This document shows positions 8,801-16,111 of a stretch of 31,597 nucleotides of DNA, piece after piece. The translations under genes were made by a program, and so were the position numbers. The notes under the pieces were generated by a model, which searched no databases, had not been told where the DNA came from, and saw only the letters and a list, made by a program, of their open reading frames with translations. Source of the DNA: CAYUPI01 sp964446585 (GTDB lineage: Bacteria; Verrucomicrobiota; Verrucomicrobiia; Limisphaerales; UBA8199); NCBI GenBank assembly GCA_964446585.1, contig CAYUPI010000064.1, forward strand, positions 1 through 31,597, in the 5' to 3' direction. How positions within the stretch are numbered: position 1 is the stretch's first letter; each line of letters begins with the position of its first letter.

Positions 8801-9311
8801 TGCTCGCGACGAACGTGCCCAGTTGGATAATGCCGTTTCCCCACGACAGCTCCTTTTCGCCCAGCAACTCCGGCAGCAAGCCATATTTGTTCGGGCCGAA
8901 GACGGCGCTGTGCGTGCTCATCAGGAAAATCACCCCCAACAGCAAAACTACATTGTGCCGCCATAATCCCAGCATCGCGAACGACATGATGCCGATCTCG
9001 GCCAGTTTGATGCCGATGATGACGTTGCGCTTGCTGAAACGGTCGGCTAGAAAACCGCCGGTCATCGAAAAAAGAACGAATGGCAAAGCAAATACGAGCC
9101 CGACTAGTGGCACGAGTTGGTCACGCCGCTCCTGGGAAAATCCCAATGCTATAATGATGAAGGTCGTGAGAAACTTCAGGACGTTGTCGCTGAACGCATT
9201 TTGGAATTGCGTCACGAACAGGGACCAGAAGCCTCCCAGCCGCGTCTGGGTCCTCCTCTCCACATCCGACGGGGACTGAGCTGGTTTCGTGTTTGCTACT
9301 GTCTGATTCAT
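5820..9311 (-). CDS. LplT-PlsC-acyl-ACP synthetase fusion (MFS + acyltransferase + AMP-binding ligase)
   Basis: A three-domain membrane protein of about 1163 aa. Residues 28-430 form an MFS transporter like LplT (GGFLADRFSKRN at 85-98; GPNKYGLLPELL). Residues 440-625 form a PlsC-type acyltransferase (NHLSHVD, N457 to D463; FAEGQITR at 530). Residues 640-1150 form an AMP-binding ligase (SSGSTGDPKG at 809; GYGCTECSP; GDIAAMDEDGFLQITDR). In E. coli, LplT flips lysophospholipid inward and Aas reacylates it with acyl-ACP; here both activities sit in one chain, so phospholipid repair or remodelling is the likely role. ATG 9311 (MNQTVANTK) was preferred to a GTG 12 codons upstream because its sequence fits better. 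A tandem Ser/Thr/Pro tract from a DNA repeat lies in the ligase at about 785-797. Confidence 0.9.
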   Translation of the reverse strand: MNQTVANTKPAQSPSDVERRTQTRLGGFWSLFVTQFQNAFSDNVLKFLTTFIIIALGFSQERRDQLVPLVGLVFALPFVLFSMTGGFLADRFSKRNVIIGIKLAEIGIMSFAMLGLWRHNVVLLLGVIFLMSTHSAVFGPNKYGLLPELLGEKELSWGNGIIQLGTFVASISGTVAAGLLSDTFGKNQIWSGAILVGLALFGTLMSMGISRLPAANPTKEFRLNFLSEFWTQFQAIRMDRVLWLSVLGSTFLWFLAALFQPTIIFYGKDVLHLNDTHSGYLQASLALGIGIGSVAAGYLSGKKIEYGLVPLGAVGLSVFGALLARRGLSFELVAVNLALLGASGGFYAVPINALIQHRPDPANKGGVIAASAFLSWIGIMFASVIYYFFAVILKLTPPQIFLVSALITLAGTVYVLYLLPDSLLRLVLWFLTHTLYRIKVLGRDHIPEKGGALFACNHLSHVDALLLLASTDRPIRFIMYKGIYELPWIKPLARILKVIPISSELRPREMIQALRDASEAINSGEVVCIFAEGQITRIGQMLPFRRGFQRIMKDVQAPIIPVALDGIWGSIFSFQKHRFIWKLPRRIPYPVTVNFGTALPATATPIEVRQAVQELMAEAWLERKKRMQPLHRAFVRSARLHPFRFAMADTQSPRVNFSSALVRAIFLARRLKQVWARQKMVGLLLPPSVPAALTNVAALLMGKVPVNLNYTLSDEALASCIRQCDLKTVLTSRQFLEKIKLKVPVQTLLFEEIASKPRTLEKTSAFLSAWLLPCRMLERSLRETSTLGTRPSTLSPSDALDELATIIFSSGSTGDPKGVMLSHYNVGSNIEQLDQVLGFTRRDRLIGILPFFHSFGFTATLWAPATLGLGVVFYPNPLDAKSIGPLVSQYAITFLLATPTFLQLYLRGCSPEEFGGLRVVMTGAEKLSERLAAAFEEQFGIRPLEGYGCTECSPVVAVNTYDFRAAGFRQVGAKRGKIGHPLPGMTVRIVDPENRAPMPVGQPGLLRVRGPNVMQGYLGRPEKTAEVLCDGWYVTGDIAAMDEDGFLQITDRLTRFSKIGGEMVPHIKVEEKLHELAGTAEQTFVVTGVPDDKKGERLVVLHKLADAQLQSCLEKLGQSDLPNLWKPRPDQFLSVDALPYLGTGKLDLRKVKELALNLSSRAQ
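6930..6962. repeat. GAGTGTCGAG-type tandem repeat inside the fusion gene
   Basis: Three degenerate copies of a roughly 10-11 bp unit (GAGTGTCGAG, GGTCGAGTGCC, GAGTGTCGAAG). On the gene's strand they give STLGTRPSTL between the ligase's N-terminal region and its P-loop. This is the third low-complexity DNA repeat in the window carried in frame in a conserved gene. Confidence 0.75.
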
Positions 9312-9393
9312 CCCGCTGCGCACAGTTTGGTTAAATCGTGCAAACACTCAATCGGTGAATTGAGAGCGGAAGTCACCGAATGGCAAAGCCGAA

Positions 9394-10110
9394 TCATCCC
9401 GGTTGATCCCTCGCGGCCGCGGTCATTTCCGACGAGGGCGCCAGGAGCATTCGTCGAAGCGCCCAATGCGTTGGCACGTACGCCAGAGCAAACAAAGCGA
9501 GCATCCAGACCGCGAGATATACTCCTGGGGGCATCCAGGTTTGCGGGCGGCTGTCGTTGAAGCCAAAGACGAGGTTGACGTTCAGAGGTTGTTTGGGATC
9601 GGCAAGCTGCGCGCCGGCGGGCGGCAACCAAAAGAAGGCAATCAGACAAAGCGCCCAGCCCAGCGCCGTCCAGGCCTTAAGCGCACGCGGGTCATAACCG
9701 AGCCGAATTACCAAATAGAGGAGCAGGAAGGGCAGCCAACCGTGAAAAAGCGAAAGGCCGCGGAGAAACAAAGAGCGGTGGGTGTCGAACATGTAGCTGG
9801 TCAGGCCGGTGAGATGAAAGCCGAGCAGTTCGGCGGCGAAATCAACACACCAAAAAAACTGTGGAATGAGAAGTCCCACCGCCGCCATGGAAACCGGCAG
9901 GGAGCGCTCGCCCCAAAGTCCGAGCAGCGCCAGAAACAGGGACATGTCGCAGAAGTAAACGAAATTGGTTGGCCCATAATTTTTCAAATAGACCGGCACC
10001 AGGACCGCCATGAAGGCCGTGTAGGCTAGCTTGAGCCAGAGCGGCACCTTGCGCCTGGGTACCCGGACGGCTTCGGCTGCGAAACTTTCAGCATCCGTGC
10101 GGGCGGTCAT
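9394..10110 (-). CDS. Conserved integral membrane protein of unknown function
   Basis: 238 aa from ATG. Hydrophobic segments lie at about 25-42, 49-67, 71-91, 119-138, 146-165 and 195-216. The most conserved-looking stretches are KNYGPTNFVYFCD (43-55), PQFFWCVDF and NVNLVFGF (177-184), which I recall from unannotated membrane proteins of planctomycetes and verrucomicrobia; I cannot name a function. It sits 82 bp upstream of the LplT-PlsC-ligase fusion and 86 bp downstream of the acylase gene, all on the minus strand, so it may be part of a loose operon. Both ends of the protein are hydrophilic and basic or Ala-rich. Confidence 0.75.
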   Translation of the reverse strand: MTARTDAESFAAEAVRVPRRKVPLWLKLAYTAFMAVLVPVYLKNYGPTNFVYFCDMSLFLALLGLWGERSLPVSMAAVGLLIPQFFWCVDFAAELLGFHLTGLTSYMFDTHRSLFLRGLSLFHGWLPFLLLYLVIRLGYDPRALKAWTALGWALCLIAFFWLPPAGAQLADPKQPLNVNLVFGFNDSRPQTWMPPGVYLAVWMLALFALAYVPTHWALRRMLLAPSSEMTAAARDQPG

Positions 10111-10196
10111 GCCGGTATTATTTCCGGCTTGGAGCCAAGTTCCAAATCGATAAAAGAGGCAGCATCATTGATAAGGTCGATTTAGGCGAGCTGGAG

Positions 10197-12422
10197 TCAG
10201 TGTCGCCGCAGCTCGTTCTGATCTAAACCCGAGAGGATCTTGGGTTGTCCTCGGATCCAATCCGGAAGGCCATTAGCGTACCACCGTGAGAATGGTCGGT
10301 CGCTGGCACCACCTGCGAGAGTGGTTTGGATTTCGTCGGTCGCGAGGTCGGTTAGGAATCGCAATGATGGCGCAAAAGATAACTCGCGCCCTCCACCGCG
10401 ATAAATCTGCCCCTGGTGCACCGTGGCGCGATTGCCCGGCATCTCGAGCATTCGGTCGAACCCAAAAAGCAGAGGCAGTTTGCCGCCAAAGAGCAGGTGT
10501 CTCATGCGCAGCTTCCGCGTCTCACCGTAGGGTTTTGGCGGAACGGCAAACGCTTTGGCAAGCGCCGCTCGGTACAAATCAGTGCGAGACCGCTTGCCGA
10601 ACCAAGCAGACTTCTCGGACAGCAAGACGCGATCGAAATTGCCGTAGAAATCGAAAAAGAGGCAAGTTTCGTGCATCACACGCTCCAGGACCGGCCGGCC
10701 GAAAGCACCCTCGCATTCTCCAAATACTTCGCAGATTAGGGCACGGTAGAACTCCTCGAATTGAAAGGCCGCTTTGGATTCGCTCGAGTAATTCAGGTCC
10801 CATTCCTGGAAGCACTTAACCGCCGCTCCGTGCGTGCCACTAAATTCGCTGAACAGCGGCCGGATAATCTCCAAGAATTGTTTCGCCTGTGCCGAGTATA
10901 AATCCATTTGAAGCTTGCGCATATTCTCAAGCGTAAGAGGGGTGGAATCGGCTGCGAGGCACTCAGTAATTCTGTCCGCCCGATAAGAAGCCATGCACAG
11001 GTTGATGGGATGCACTTTGCCAAGGTGGTTTAGATCGTGATTCGCCGTCACGATGAATCCTTCGCGCGGGTTCAAGGCGCGCGGCAAAGCTTCCGGCGCA
11101 TGAAATCCTTTCCAATCATTGGCCGGATCCCAACCTGGCAACGGCACCAGCCCGCTGACGCCGGGAGGCCGAATCGGCATCTTGCCCGACATCTGATAGC
11201 CGATCGAGCCAGTGTGGTCGGCTAACACCCAGCTCCAGGAGGAATTGGAAACCCGCCCGAGCGCCGCCTGTCCCACTTCGACTGTCCTGGCTTCGAGGAG
11301 CGCGCAAGAGCCGTCGAGCGCGGCACCGCCCGCATCCTCGCGGGCGGACCAGCGCGTCGCCAGGTAATACCCCGCCTGCTTCGGATTACCGTCAAGCACG
11401 CCATGAGCGTTCTCGTAAAAAACCAATTCCAGAGGCGGATGTTTCTTCCGCCGAATCACTTCCTTGCGGGTGGCAAACGGCAGCCAGGCGTTTCCACGGC
11501 GATACGTTCCGCCGCGGCACTCCTCGATCCAGGAATCAATGCAATCCATGAAGGCGTAAGTCACGCCCCAGGCCAACTCAGGCGTGCGGCCGATTGCCAC
11601 TCCGACGAGGCCCGGGAAAGTGGCGCCCATCGCGTAGCGCGGCCCCTGCCGCGATTGCCAGCGCAGCACAGCTTCATACCAAACCGGCGGCAACCGATTG
11701 ATCTCCAGATGCGGATCATTGCAGAGAAATGGTTTGCCGGAAGCGGTCTTTCGACCCGACACGACCCAATTGTTCGAAGCCATCAGCCGTGGCAAGGACG
11801 AGGCCCATTGTAATGATTCAGGCACCAACCGTTCCGAGAGCTTAACGCGCCGCAGTAGTTCTTCATCCAGACCCTGGAGCTTGCCCTGGAACAGCTCCTC
11901 GAGCCGCTCGCGACTGATGCCATGTTGGACACACTCGACGATGAACCGCTCCATGTCGGCCTGCGATTGGGCCAGAACAATCAGGCCCGCCATTTTACCG
12001 GTCAGGCCGGAATCGACGGCGGTCCAGGGCTCGAACCGATAGCCCAGTAATCGCAATTCCCACGGAAGGCGATTTCTGGAAAAGTAAAAATTGACGCCCT
12101 CGCAATAAGCATCGACGGCTATTCTCGCTCGTTCGGAAAGCTGCGACTGTTCGGCGGCGGCTGCGGCGCCAAGATTCCAACGACGAAAATACCGGTCCAG
12201 CTCGAGCATCTGCTCGGAATCCTGGAGCAACTCGCAAGCTCGGCCTTGACCCAGGATCCGGACAAGGAGCATTTGCAGTCCGCGGTCGCGAGCGTGACAG
12301 AAACCCAAGCCGAAGTGCGCGTCGCGGAGGCTGGCCGTAGTGATGTGGGCCACACCATGGTCATTGCGGGTCAACCGCACCGAGCCAGCCTGGCCGGGAA
12401 TGTTGACCGCGTGCCCTCTCAT
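10197..12422 (-). CDS. Penicillin acylase family protein (Ntn hydrolase, S45), apparently without signal peptide
   Basis: 741 aa. Members are made as precursors that cut themselves before a Ser, which becomes the N-terminal nucleophile of the beta chain and hydrolyses amides such as penicillins or acyl-homoserine lactones. Here LPRLMASNNWVVSGRKTASGKP places that Ser at 216, with a normal alpha part before it (RNDHGVAHITTASLRDAHFGLGFCHARDR) and FLCNDPHL after it. TANHDLN further on corresponds to the conserved Asn region of the active site. The ATG at 12422 is the first possible start: an in-frame stop lies about 13 codons upstream and no start codon intervenes. The N-terminus is not hydrophobic, which is unusual because S45 enzymes are normally exported. 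The substrate is unknown. Confidence 0.9.
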   Translation of the reverse strand: MRGHAVNIPGQAGSVRLTRNDHGVAHITTASLRDAHFGLGFCHARDRGLQMLLVRILGQGRACELLQDSEQMLELDRYFRRWNLGAAAAAEQSQLSERARIAVDAYCEGVNFYFSRNRLPWELRLLGYRFEPWTAVDSGLTGKMAGLIVLAQSQADMERFIVECVQHGISRERLEELFQGKLQGLDEELLRRVKLSERLVPESLQWASSLPRLMASNNWVVSGRKTASGKPFLCNDPHLEINRLPPVWYEAVLRWQSRQGPRYAMGATFPGLVGVAIGRTPELAWGVTYAFMDCIDSWIEECRGGTYRRGNAWLPFATRKEVIRRKKHPPLELVFYENAHGVLDGNPKQAGYYLATRWSAREDAGGAALDGSCALLEARTVEVGQAALGRVSNSSWSWVLADHTGSIGYQMSGKMPIRPPGVSGLVPLPGWDPANDWKGFHAPEALPRALNPREGFIVTANHDLNHLGKVHPINLCMASYRADRITECLAADSTPLTLENMRKLQMDLYSAQAKQFLEIIRPLFSEFSGTHGAAVKCFQEWDLNYSSESKAAFQFEEFYRALICEVFGECEGAFGRPVLERVMHETCLFFDFYGNFDRVLLSEKSAWFGKRSRTDLYRAALAKAFAVPPKPYGETRKLRMRHLLFGGKLPLLFGFDRMLEMPGNRATVHQGQIYRGGGRELSFAPSLRFLTDLATDEIQTTLAGGASDRPFSRWYANGLPDWIRGQPKILSGLDQNELRRH

Positions 12423-12512
12423 CCGTTCAAGAAGGTTAGGACACCTCGGCTCTTAACACGGTCGATCCTCTGCTTCGCTCTGCACAAGACCGCGAGGCAT
12501 TTCAGAGGCGGC

Positions 12513-12534
12513 ATCGCTCGGGTCATCGAGCGAT
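12513..12534 (-). terminator. 8-bp hairpin downstream of the RCC1/Ig gene
   Basis: ATCGCTCG, loop GGTCAT, CGAGCGAT: a perfect 8-bp stem in the 207-bp gap between the RCC1/Ig gene's stop and the acylase start. No U-run follows, so it may be a rho-dependent stop, a processing site or a chance palindrome. Confidence 0.35.
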
Positions 12535-12629
12535 TCCACTATGTCCGGCTGAGAAAGACAAGGTCACTTTGGACACTTCCTTGAGCGAACTGCCTCTGTT
12601 CGTTTCGATAATTTGATTTAGGCGGGCTC

Positions 12630-15600
12630 TTAAGGAGCAACCGGCGGCGAGAGAAGCATAAATGAACCCGGTTGATTCGTGCCAAGGAAATATCCGCGCG
12701 CAGTGCCCTGGTTCTGCAAAAAGACGCCATGGAGCGGAGTCGATCTCCCGGTGAGCGGATGCAAGAACGAACCACGCACGAGGCCGTTGATGTTGTTCCA
12801 TTTCAGAGTCATCTGGTTGGGTCCGCTTGGGCTACCGTCGGCGGTGAGCACATTGGTGATGGCAACTGGCAAATTGCCCCCGGCCAGAGTAACGATTGAG
12901 TTGGTAAAGTTCACCTGACCAAATCCGCGAAAAGGGGTGGACACAAAGAAAGACGAGCCGATGGCTGAAGTCTGGTTGGTGAGCCCGGTGGGAAAATACT
13001 TGCTCGCTGGCAGGGCGGGCTTGAACCACACCAACTCTCCTCCGAGGGAGCTCGGCGGCATATTGCTGAAGGTAATCCAACTTACCAGGGACCCTTTGCG
13101 GCCATAGAGCGGCACGTAGAGAGGCCATTGCCCGTTTTGTGAAATACGGACCGATTGACTAATGTGCGTGCCATCACACAGCTCACCGGACATGTGGATT
13201 GCGCCGTTAAAATCAATCTGGACAGTTGCGTACCCATCGCCGATGAAATTCGGCCCCGGCCGGTCGTTCCCCGGGATTACCATGGTGTAAACACCAACGT
13301 AGTTAGTCAGCGGATTGTCGGCGCTGGAGAAGGCGTGGTCGGCGGTCAAATCAGCGGTCCAGATGCCATCCGAAACGGTGCCGCGAATTTCCCGAGTCTG
13401 GGAGTCTAGCTCCAGTACGAAAATGATCGGCGATTTCGAACCGCGCCGAATCTGGAGTTGAGCCTGGCTGCTCAGATCAAATTTCCCACTAAATGAGTAA
13501 CTGCCGCTTTCCATCAAGATCTTTCCCGAAAAGCTGCCACTGGTGGACAGCGTCAAAGCAAAGAAGCCCGAACTTGGCGGTTGGACTGCGTTGCTCTCGA
13601 AAAAAAGCCCGTTATAGGCTCCCTTCGCTGACGGCAGGACCGGGCGGTAATTGGTCACGAAAGTGGCGGTCACGGCGAGATTGGATGACATGCTGAAGGT
13701 CAACACGGAGTTGGTGATGACCTGATCGCCGACCATCCAGTTGCTGAAGAGGTTGTAACGCGCGGGCGTGGCGGCCATCGTATAATCGTTGCCTATGACG
13801 AGAAGTTGACCGTTCGTCAGAGGCTGCACAGAGCCACCGCCATTGATTGTGAGAGTCAGCGGACTGGTGACGGCGAAGTCTACTTCTTGACCCGCGACGC
13901 TTCCATGGAGCGACCCGACCACCATGTCGGGTCCGAAAACACGAATGATCAGCTTCGATTCATCGTTTTGCAACAGCAGCTCGGAAATTTGAGTTGCCGG
14001 GAAAGTTGTGCCGGTCACCTGGAAGTCGATGGTGCGGCCGGTCGAAAGAATGATCGTGGCTCGACCGAGGCGCTCGTTTCCGTTCGGAGCGAGTTCAAGA
14101 CTGAGAGTCCAATAGCTCTGCAAGGAAGCCGGGAAAGGAAAATTGAAGAGTGTGTCGGTCGATTCGCCGGATCTCTCGCTCAGGACTACCCACCGGCCGA
14201 AAATATAGTTCAGGTGCCAGGTCGTGTACTTGCATTCGCGGGCGCCAGTCACCATTTTCGTTTTGGCGTCGATGCTAAGGTATCCCGCGCCGCAACTGGC
14301 ATCCGTGTCGTCTCGCACCCATCCAAGCATCGAATCCCAGTATGGGCCTGACGAGTACGAATTAGTGCTGGCGGCTGGAAGCGATGGCGCCAAGGCAGAG
14401 AGATAAACGTAATCCCAAATCGGTGGTCCGCTGGCTGCGGTAAAATCCTGCTCGAAAGGCAGGCGCAACTGAATCGGAGCGCTGGTAATCGACCCGGTCG
14501 AATTGCTAACTACGACGGTGTATACTCCGGCATTGGCTGGAGTCGTGTTCGAGATCACCAACTCGGTGCTTGTCGCGCCGTCGATAGCTGCGCCCTGGAA
14601 GTACCATTGATAGCTCAGCGGCCCAGGTCCATTCGCCGAGACCTGAAGGACAAGGTTCGTGTTGGAACGAAGTAGCTGGCTGACGGACTGAGAGCTGATC
14701 GCAGGTGGACGGAGTGGCAGAACCTCTAAGAGAGTAGAATTTGTAGCAGATCCCAGGAAATTGCTGACAACGACCAAGTAAGTGCCAGCATCTGCCAACC
14801 GGACAGAGGGCAGAACAAGAACGGTGTCTGTTGCTCCAGGAACATCTACACCATTGAGGCGCCACTGGTAGCTTAGCGCATCGCTTCCGTCAGCGGCTGC
14901 CTGCAACCGCAAATCATCACCTTCAAAAAGCTGCTGCCAGCTCGGCTGGATGGAAACAGTCGGCGCCCAGTGACTGAGGATGGCCAGATTGTAACCGTAG
15001 CCTGCGGCAATGGCGACGACGTTTGACAGATAAGTGGGTGAATCGTTGAGAGGCCAGGCGCCCCAGCCGGTCACGGTGCCATCAGCCTTCAACGCCACAT
15101 TTTGCTGACTGCCTGCAGCAATCGCGATCACGTTGGTCAGGCCGGCAGGGACGTTGGTCTGGCCGTAATAGTTGTCACCCCAGGCCACCACCGTTCCATC
15201 CGCACGGAGGGCAAGCGAGTGGTCCCAACCTGCCGCAATGGCTACGACACCAGTCAGGCCCATTGGCGGCGTCGCCTGTCCAGCGAACCGGCCCTCGGCG
15301 AAATTCTCTCCCCACCCAACCACGATTCCATCGGCGCCCAAGGCAAGTGAGTGGTGCCCTCCGGCCGCAATCGCAATTATGTTAGTCAATTCGGCCGGAG
15401 CCGCAGCGGGAACGTTCGTTCCGTCAATGTAGGCTATTGATCCCCAGTCAACGACGGTGCCATCCGCTCGAAGCGCCAGGCTGTGCAAACCTCCGGCGGC
15501 GATCGCTACTACATTTGAGAGATTCGCCGGCTGGCTGGTGTCCGGGCAACAATACTCGCTCCAGATTGCGACGGTGCCGTCCGCCCGCAGGGCGAGCCCG

Positions 15601-15887
15601 TGATCTTGCCCGGCGGCAATCGCCGTGACGTTCGTCAGGTCGGCGGGTGGGTCGCTCGCTCGACGAGTGTAATCCCATCCTGAAGCGGCGACTGTTCCCT
15701 TGTCGAGCAATGCCAAACTAAAGTTTTCGCCGGCAGCGAGCGCCACCGCGTTGCTCCAGGCTGGAACAACCCCGGCGCCCCAGAGCACTATCTTCTCGGC
15801 GGCGCGGCAATCGGTGACGGGCCATGCGAGGCTCTGGATGCCAAGCGCCCAAAGTCCGCAGCGACTAATGGACCTCGGAATTTTCAT
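12630..15887 (-). CDS. Secreted RCC1-propeller / Ig-like domain protein
   Basis: A 1085-aa exported protein. A signal peptide spans about residues 1-30 (hydrophobic stretch GLWALGIQSLAWP, then CRAA). Residues 36-305 contain seven RCC1-type repeats around the motif VVAIAAGxxHSLALRADGTVVxWG, enough for one complete seven-bladed propeller. Two Ig-like domains follow (about 308-395 and 396-478), each with a YQW core Trp and an AGxYxVVVSN strand. Then come an unassigned beta-rich region with WDSMLGW, an InlB_B-type repeat (LTINGGGSVQPL ... NWMVGD) and two barrel-like repeats (YNGLFFESN...SGFFALTLSTSGSFSGKI). It ends GYFLGTNQPGSFMLLSPP with no sorting tail. Proteins of this build are a verrucomicrobial surface or secreted class; adhesion or polymer binding is a guess. 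Confidence 0.85.
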   Translation of the reverse strand: MKIPRSISRCGLWALGIQSLAWPVTDCRAAEKIVLWGAGVVPAWSNAVALAAGENFSLALLDKGTVAASGWDYTRRASDPPADLTNVTAIAAGQDHGLALRADGTVAIWSEYCCPDTSQPANLSNVVAIAAGGLHSLALRADGTVVDWGSIAYIDGTNVPAAAPAELTNIIAIAAGGHHSLALGADGIVVGWGENFAEGRFAGQATPPMGLTGVVAIAAGWDHSLALRADGTVVAWGDNYYGQTNVPAGLTNVIAIAAGSQQNVALKADGTVTGWGAWPLNDSPTYLSNVVAIAAGYGYNLAILSHWAPTVSIQPSWQQLFEGDDLRLQAAADGSDALSYQWRLNGVDVPGATDTVLVLPSVRLADAGTYLVVVSNFLGSATNSTLLEVLPLRPPAISSQSVSQLLRSNTNLVLQVSANGPGPLSYQWYFQGAAIDGATSTELVISNTTPANAGVYTVVVSNSTGSITSAPIQLRLPFEQDFTAASGPPIWDYVYLSALAPSLPAASTNSYSSGPYWDSMLGWVRDDTDASCGAGYLSIDAKTKMVTGARECKYTTWHLNYIFGRWVVLSERSGESTDTLFNFPFPASLQSYWTLSLELAPNGNERLGRATIILSTGRTIDFQVTGTTFPATQISELLLQNDESKLIIRVFGPDMVVGSLHGSVAGQEVDFAVTSPLTLTINGGGSVQPLTNGQLLVIGNDYTMAATPARYNLFSNWMVGDQVITNSVLTFSMSSNLAVTATFVTNYRPVLPSAKGAYNGLFFESNAVQPPSSGFFALTLSTSGSFSGKILMESGSYSFSGKFDLSSQAQLQIRRGSKSPIIFVLELDSQTREIRGTVSDGIWTADLTADHAFSSADNPLTNYVGVYTMVIPGNDRPGPNFIGDGYATVQIDFNGAIHMSGELCDGTHISQSVRISQNGQWPLYVPLYGRKGSLVSWITFSNMPPSSLGGELVWFKPALPASKYFPTGLTNQTSAIGSSFFVSTPFRGFGQVNFTNSIVTLAGGNLPVAITNVLTADGSPSGPNQMTLKWNNINGLVRGSFLHPLTGRSTPLHGVFLQNQGTARGYFLGTNQPGSFMLLSPPVAP

Positions 15888-15905
15888 AGTTGTTTCCCGG
15901 TCTCA

Positions 15906-15923
15906 CAATTCCCTTCTGAATTG
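15906..15923. promoter_or_regulatory. CAATTC-N6-GAATTG palindrome in the leader of the RCC1/Ig gene
   Basis: A perfect 6-bp inverted repeat (CAATTC, spacer CCTTCT, GAATTG) about 20 bp before the ATG and just after the candidate -10 box. It could be an operator for a dimeric repressor or an RNA hairpin near the start site. The rest of the 15888-16111 gap shows no gene. Confidence 0.35.
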
Positions 15924-15930
15924 GGGACTT

Positions 15931-15959
15931 AGTTTAAGTGAAGCTAGCTTAGAAGACAA
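15931..15959 (-). promoter_or_regulatory. Candidate sigma-70-type promoter for the RCC1/Ig gene
   Basis: On the minus strand TTGTCT (15959-15954) and TAAACT (15936-15931) are separated by exactly 17 bp; each box matches the consensus at four of six positions. The gene's ATG is 44 bp downstream of the -10 box. A motif match only. Confidence 0.35.
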
Positions 15960-16073
15960 TTGGATCCGAGTGTTAATCGATAATACTTTCTTGAGCATCA
16001 GTTAAAGTGAACTGGGTGCTGAGGAAGTAAACGTGGCCCGGGGACGATTTCTTTCAGTATTAGTGAGGATTTT

Positions 16074-16106
16074 TCAGTCAGAGCCTCCTGACGTCGACGC
16101 CTACAA
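16074..16106 (-). repeat. REP-like element, copy of 3556-3588
   Basis: Shares GAGCCTCCT-N-ACGTCG and CCTACAAT with the copy at 3556-3588, and the upstream GGATTTTT is also similar. The stem is degenerate here (GCGTC where GAGCC is expected). It lies five bases past the stop codon of the SGNH gene, the usual 3'-end position of REP elements. Confidence 0.55.
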
Positions 16107-16111
16107 TCGGC

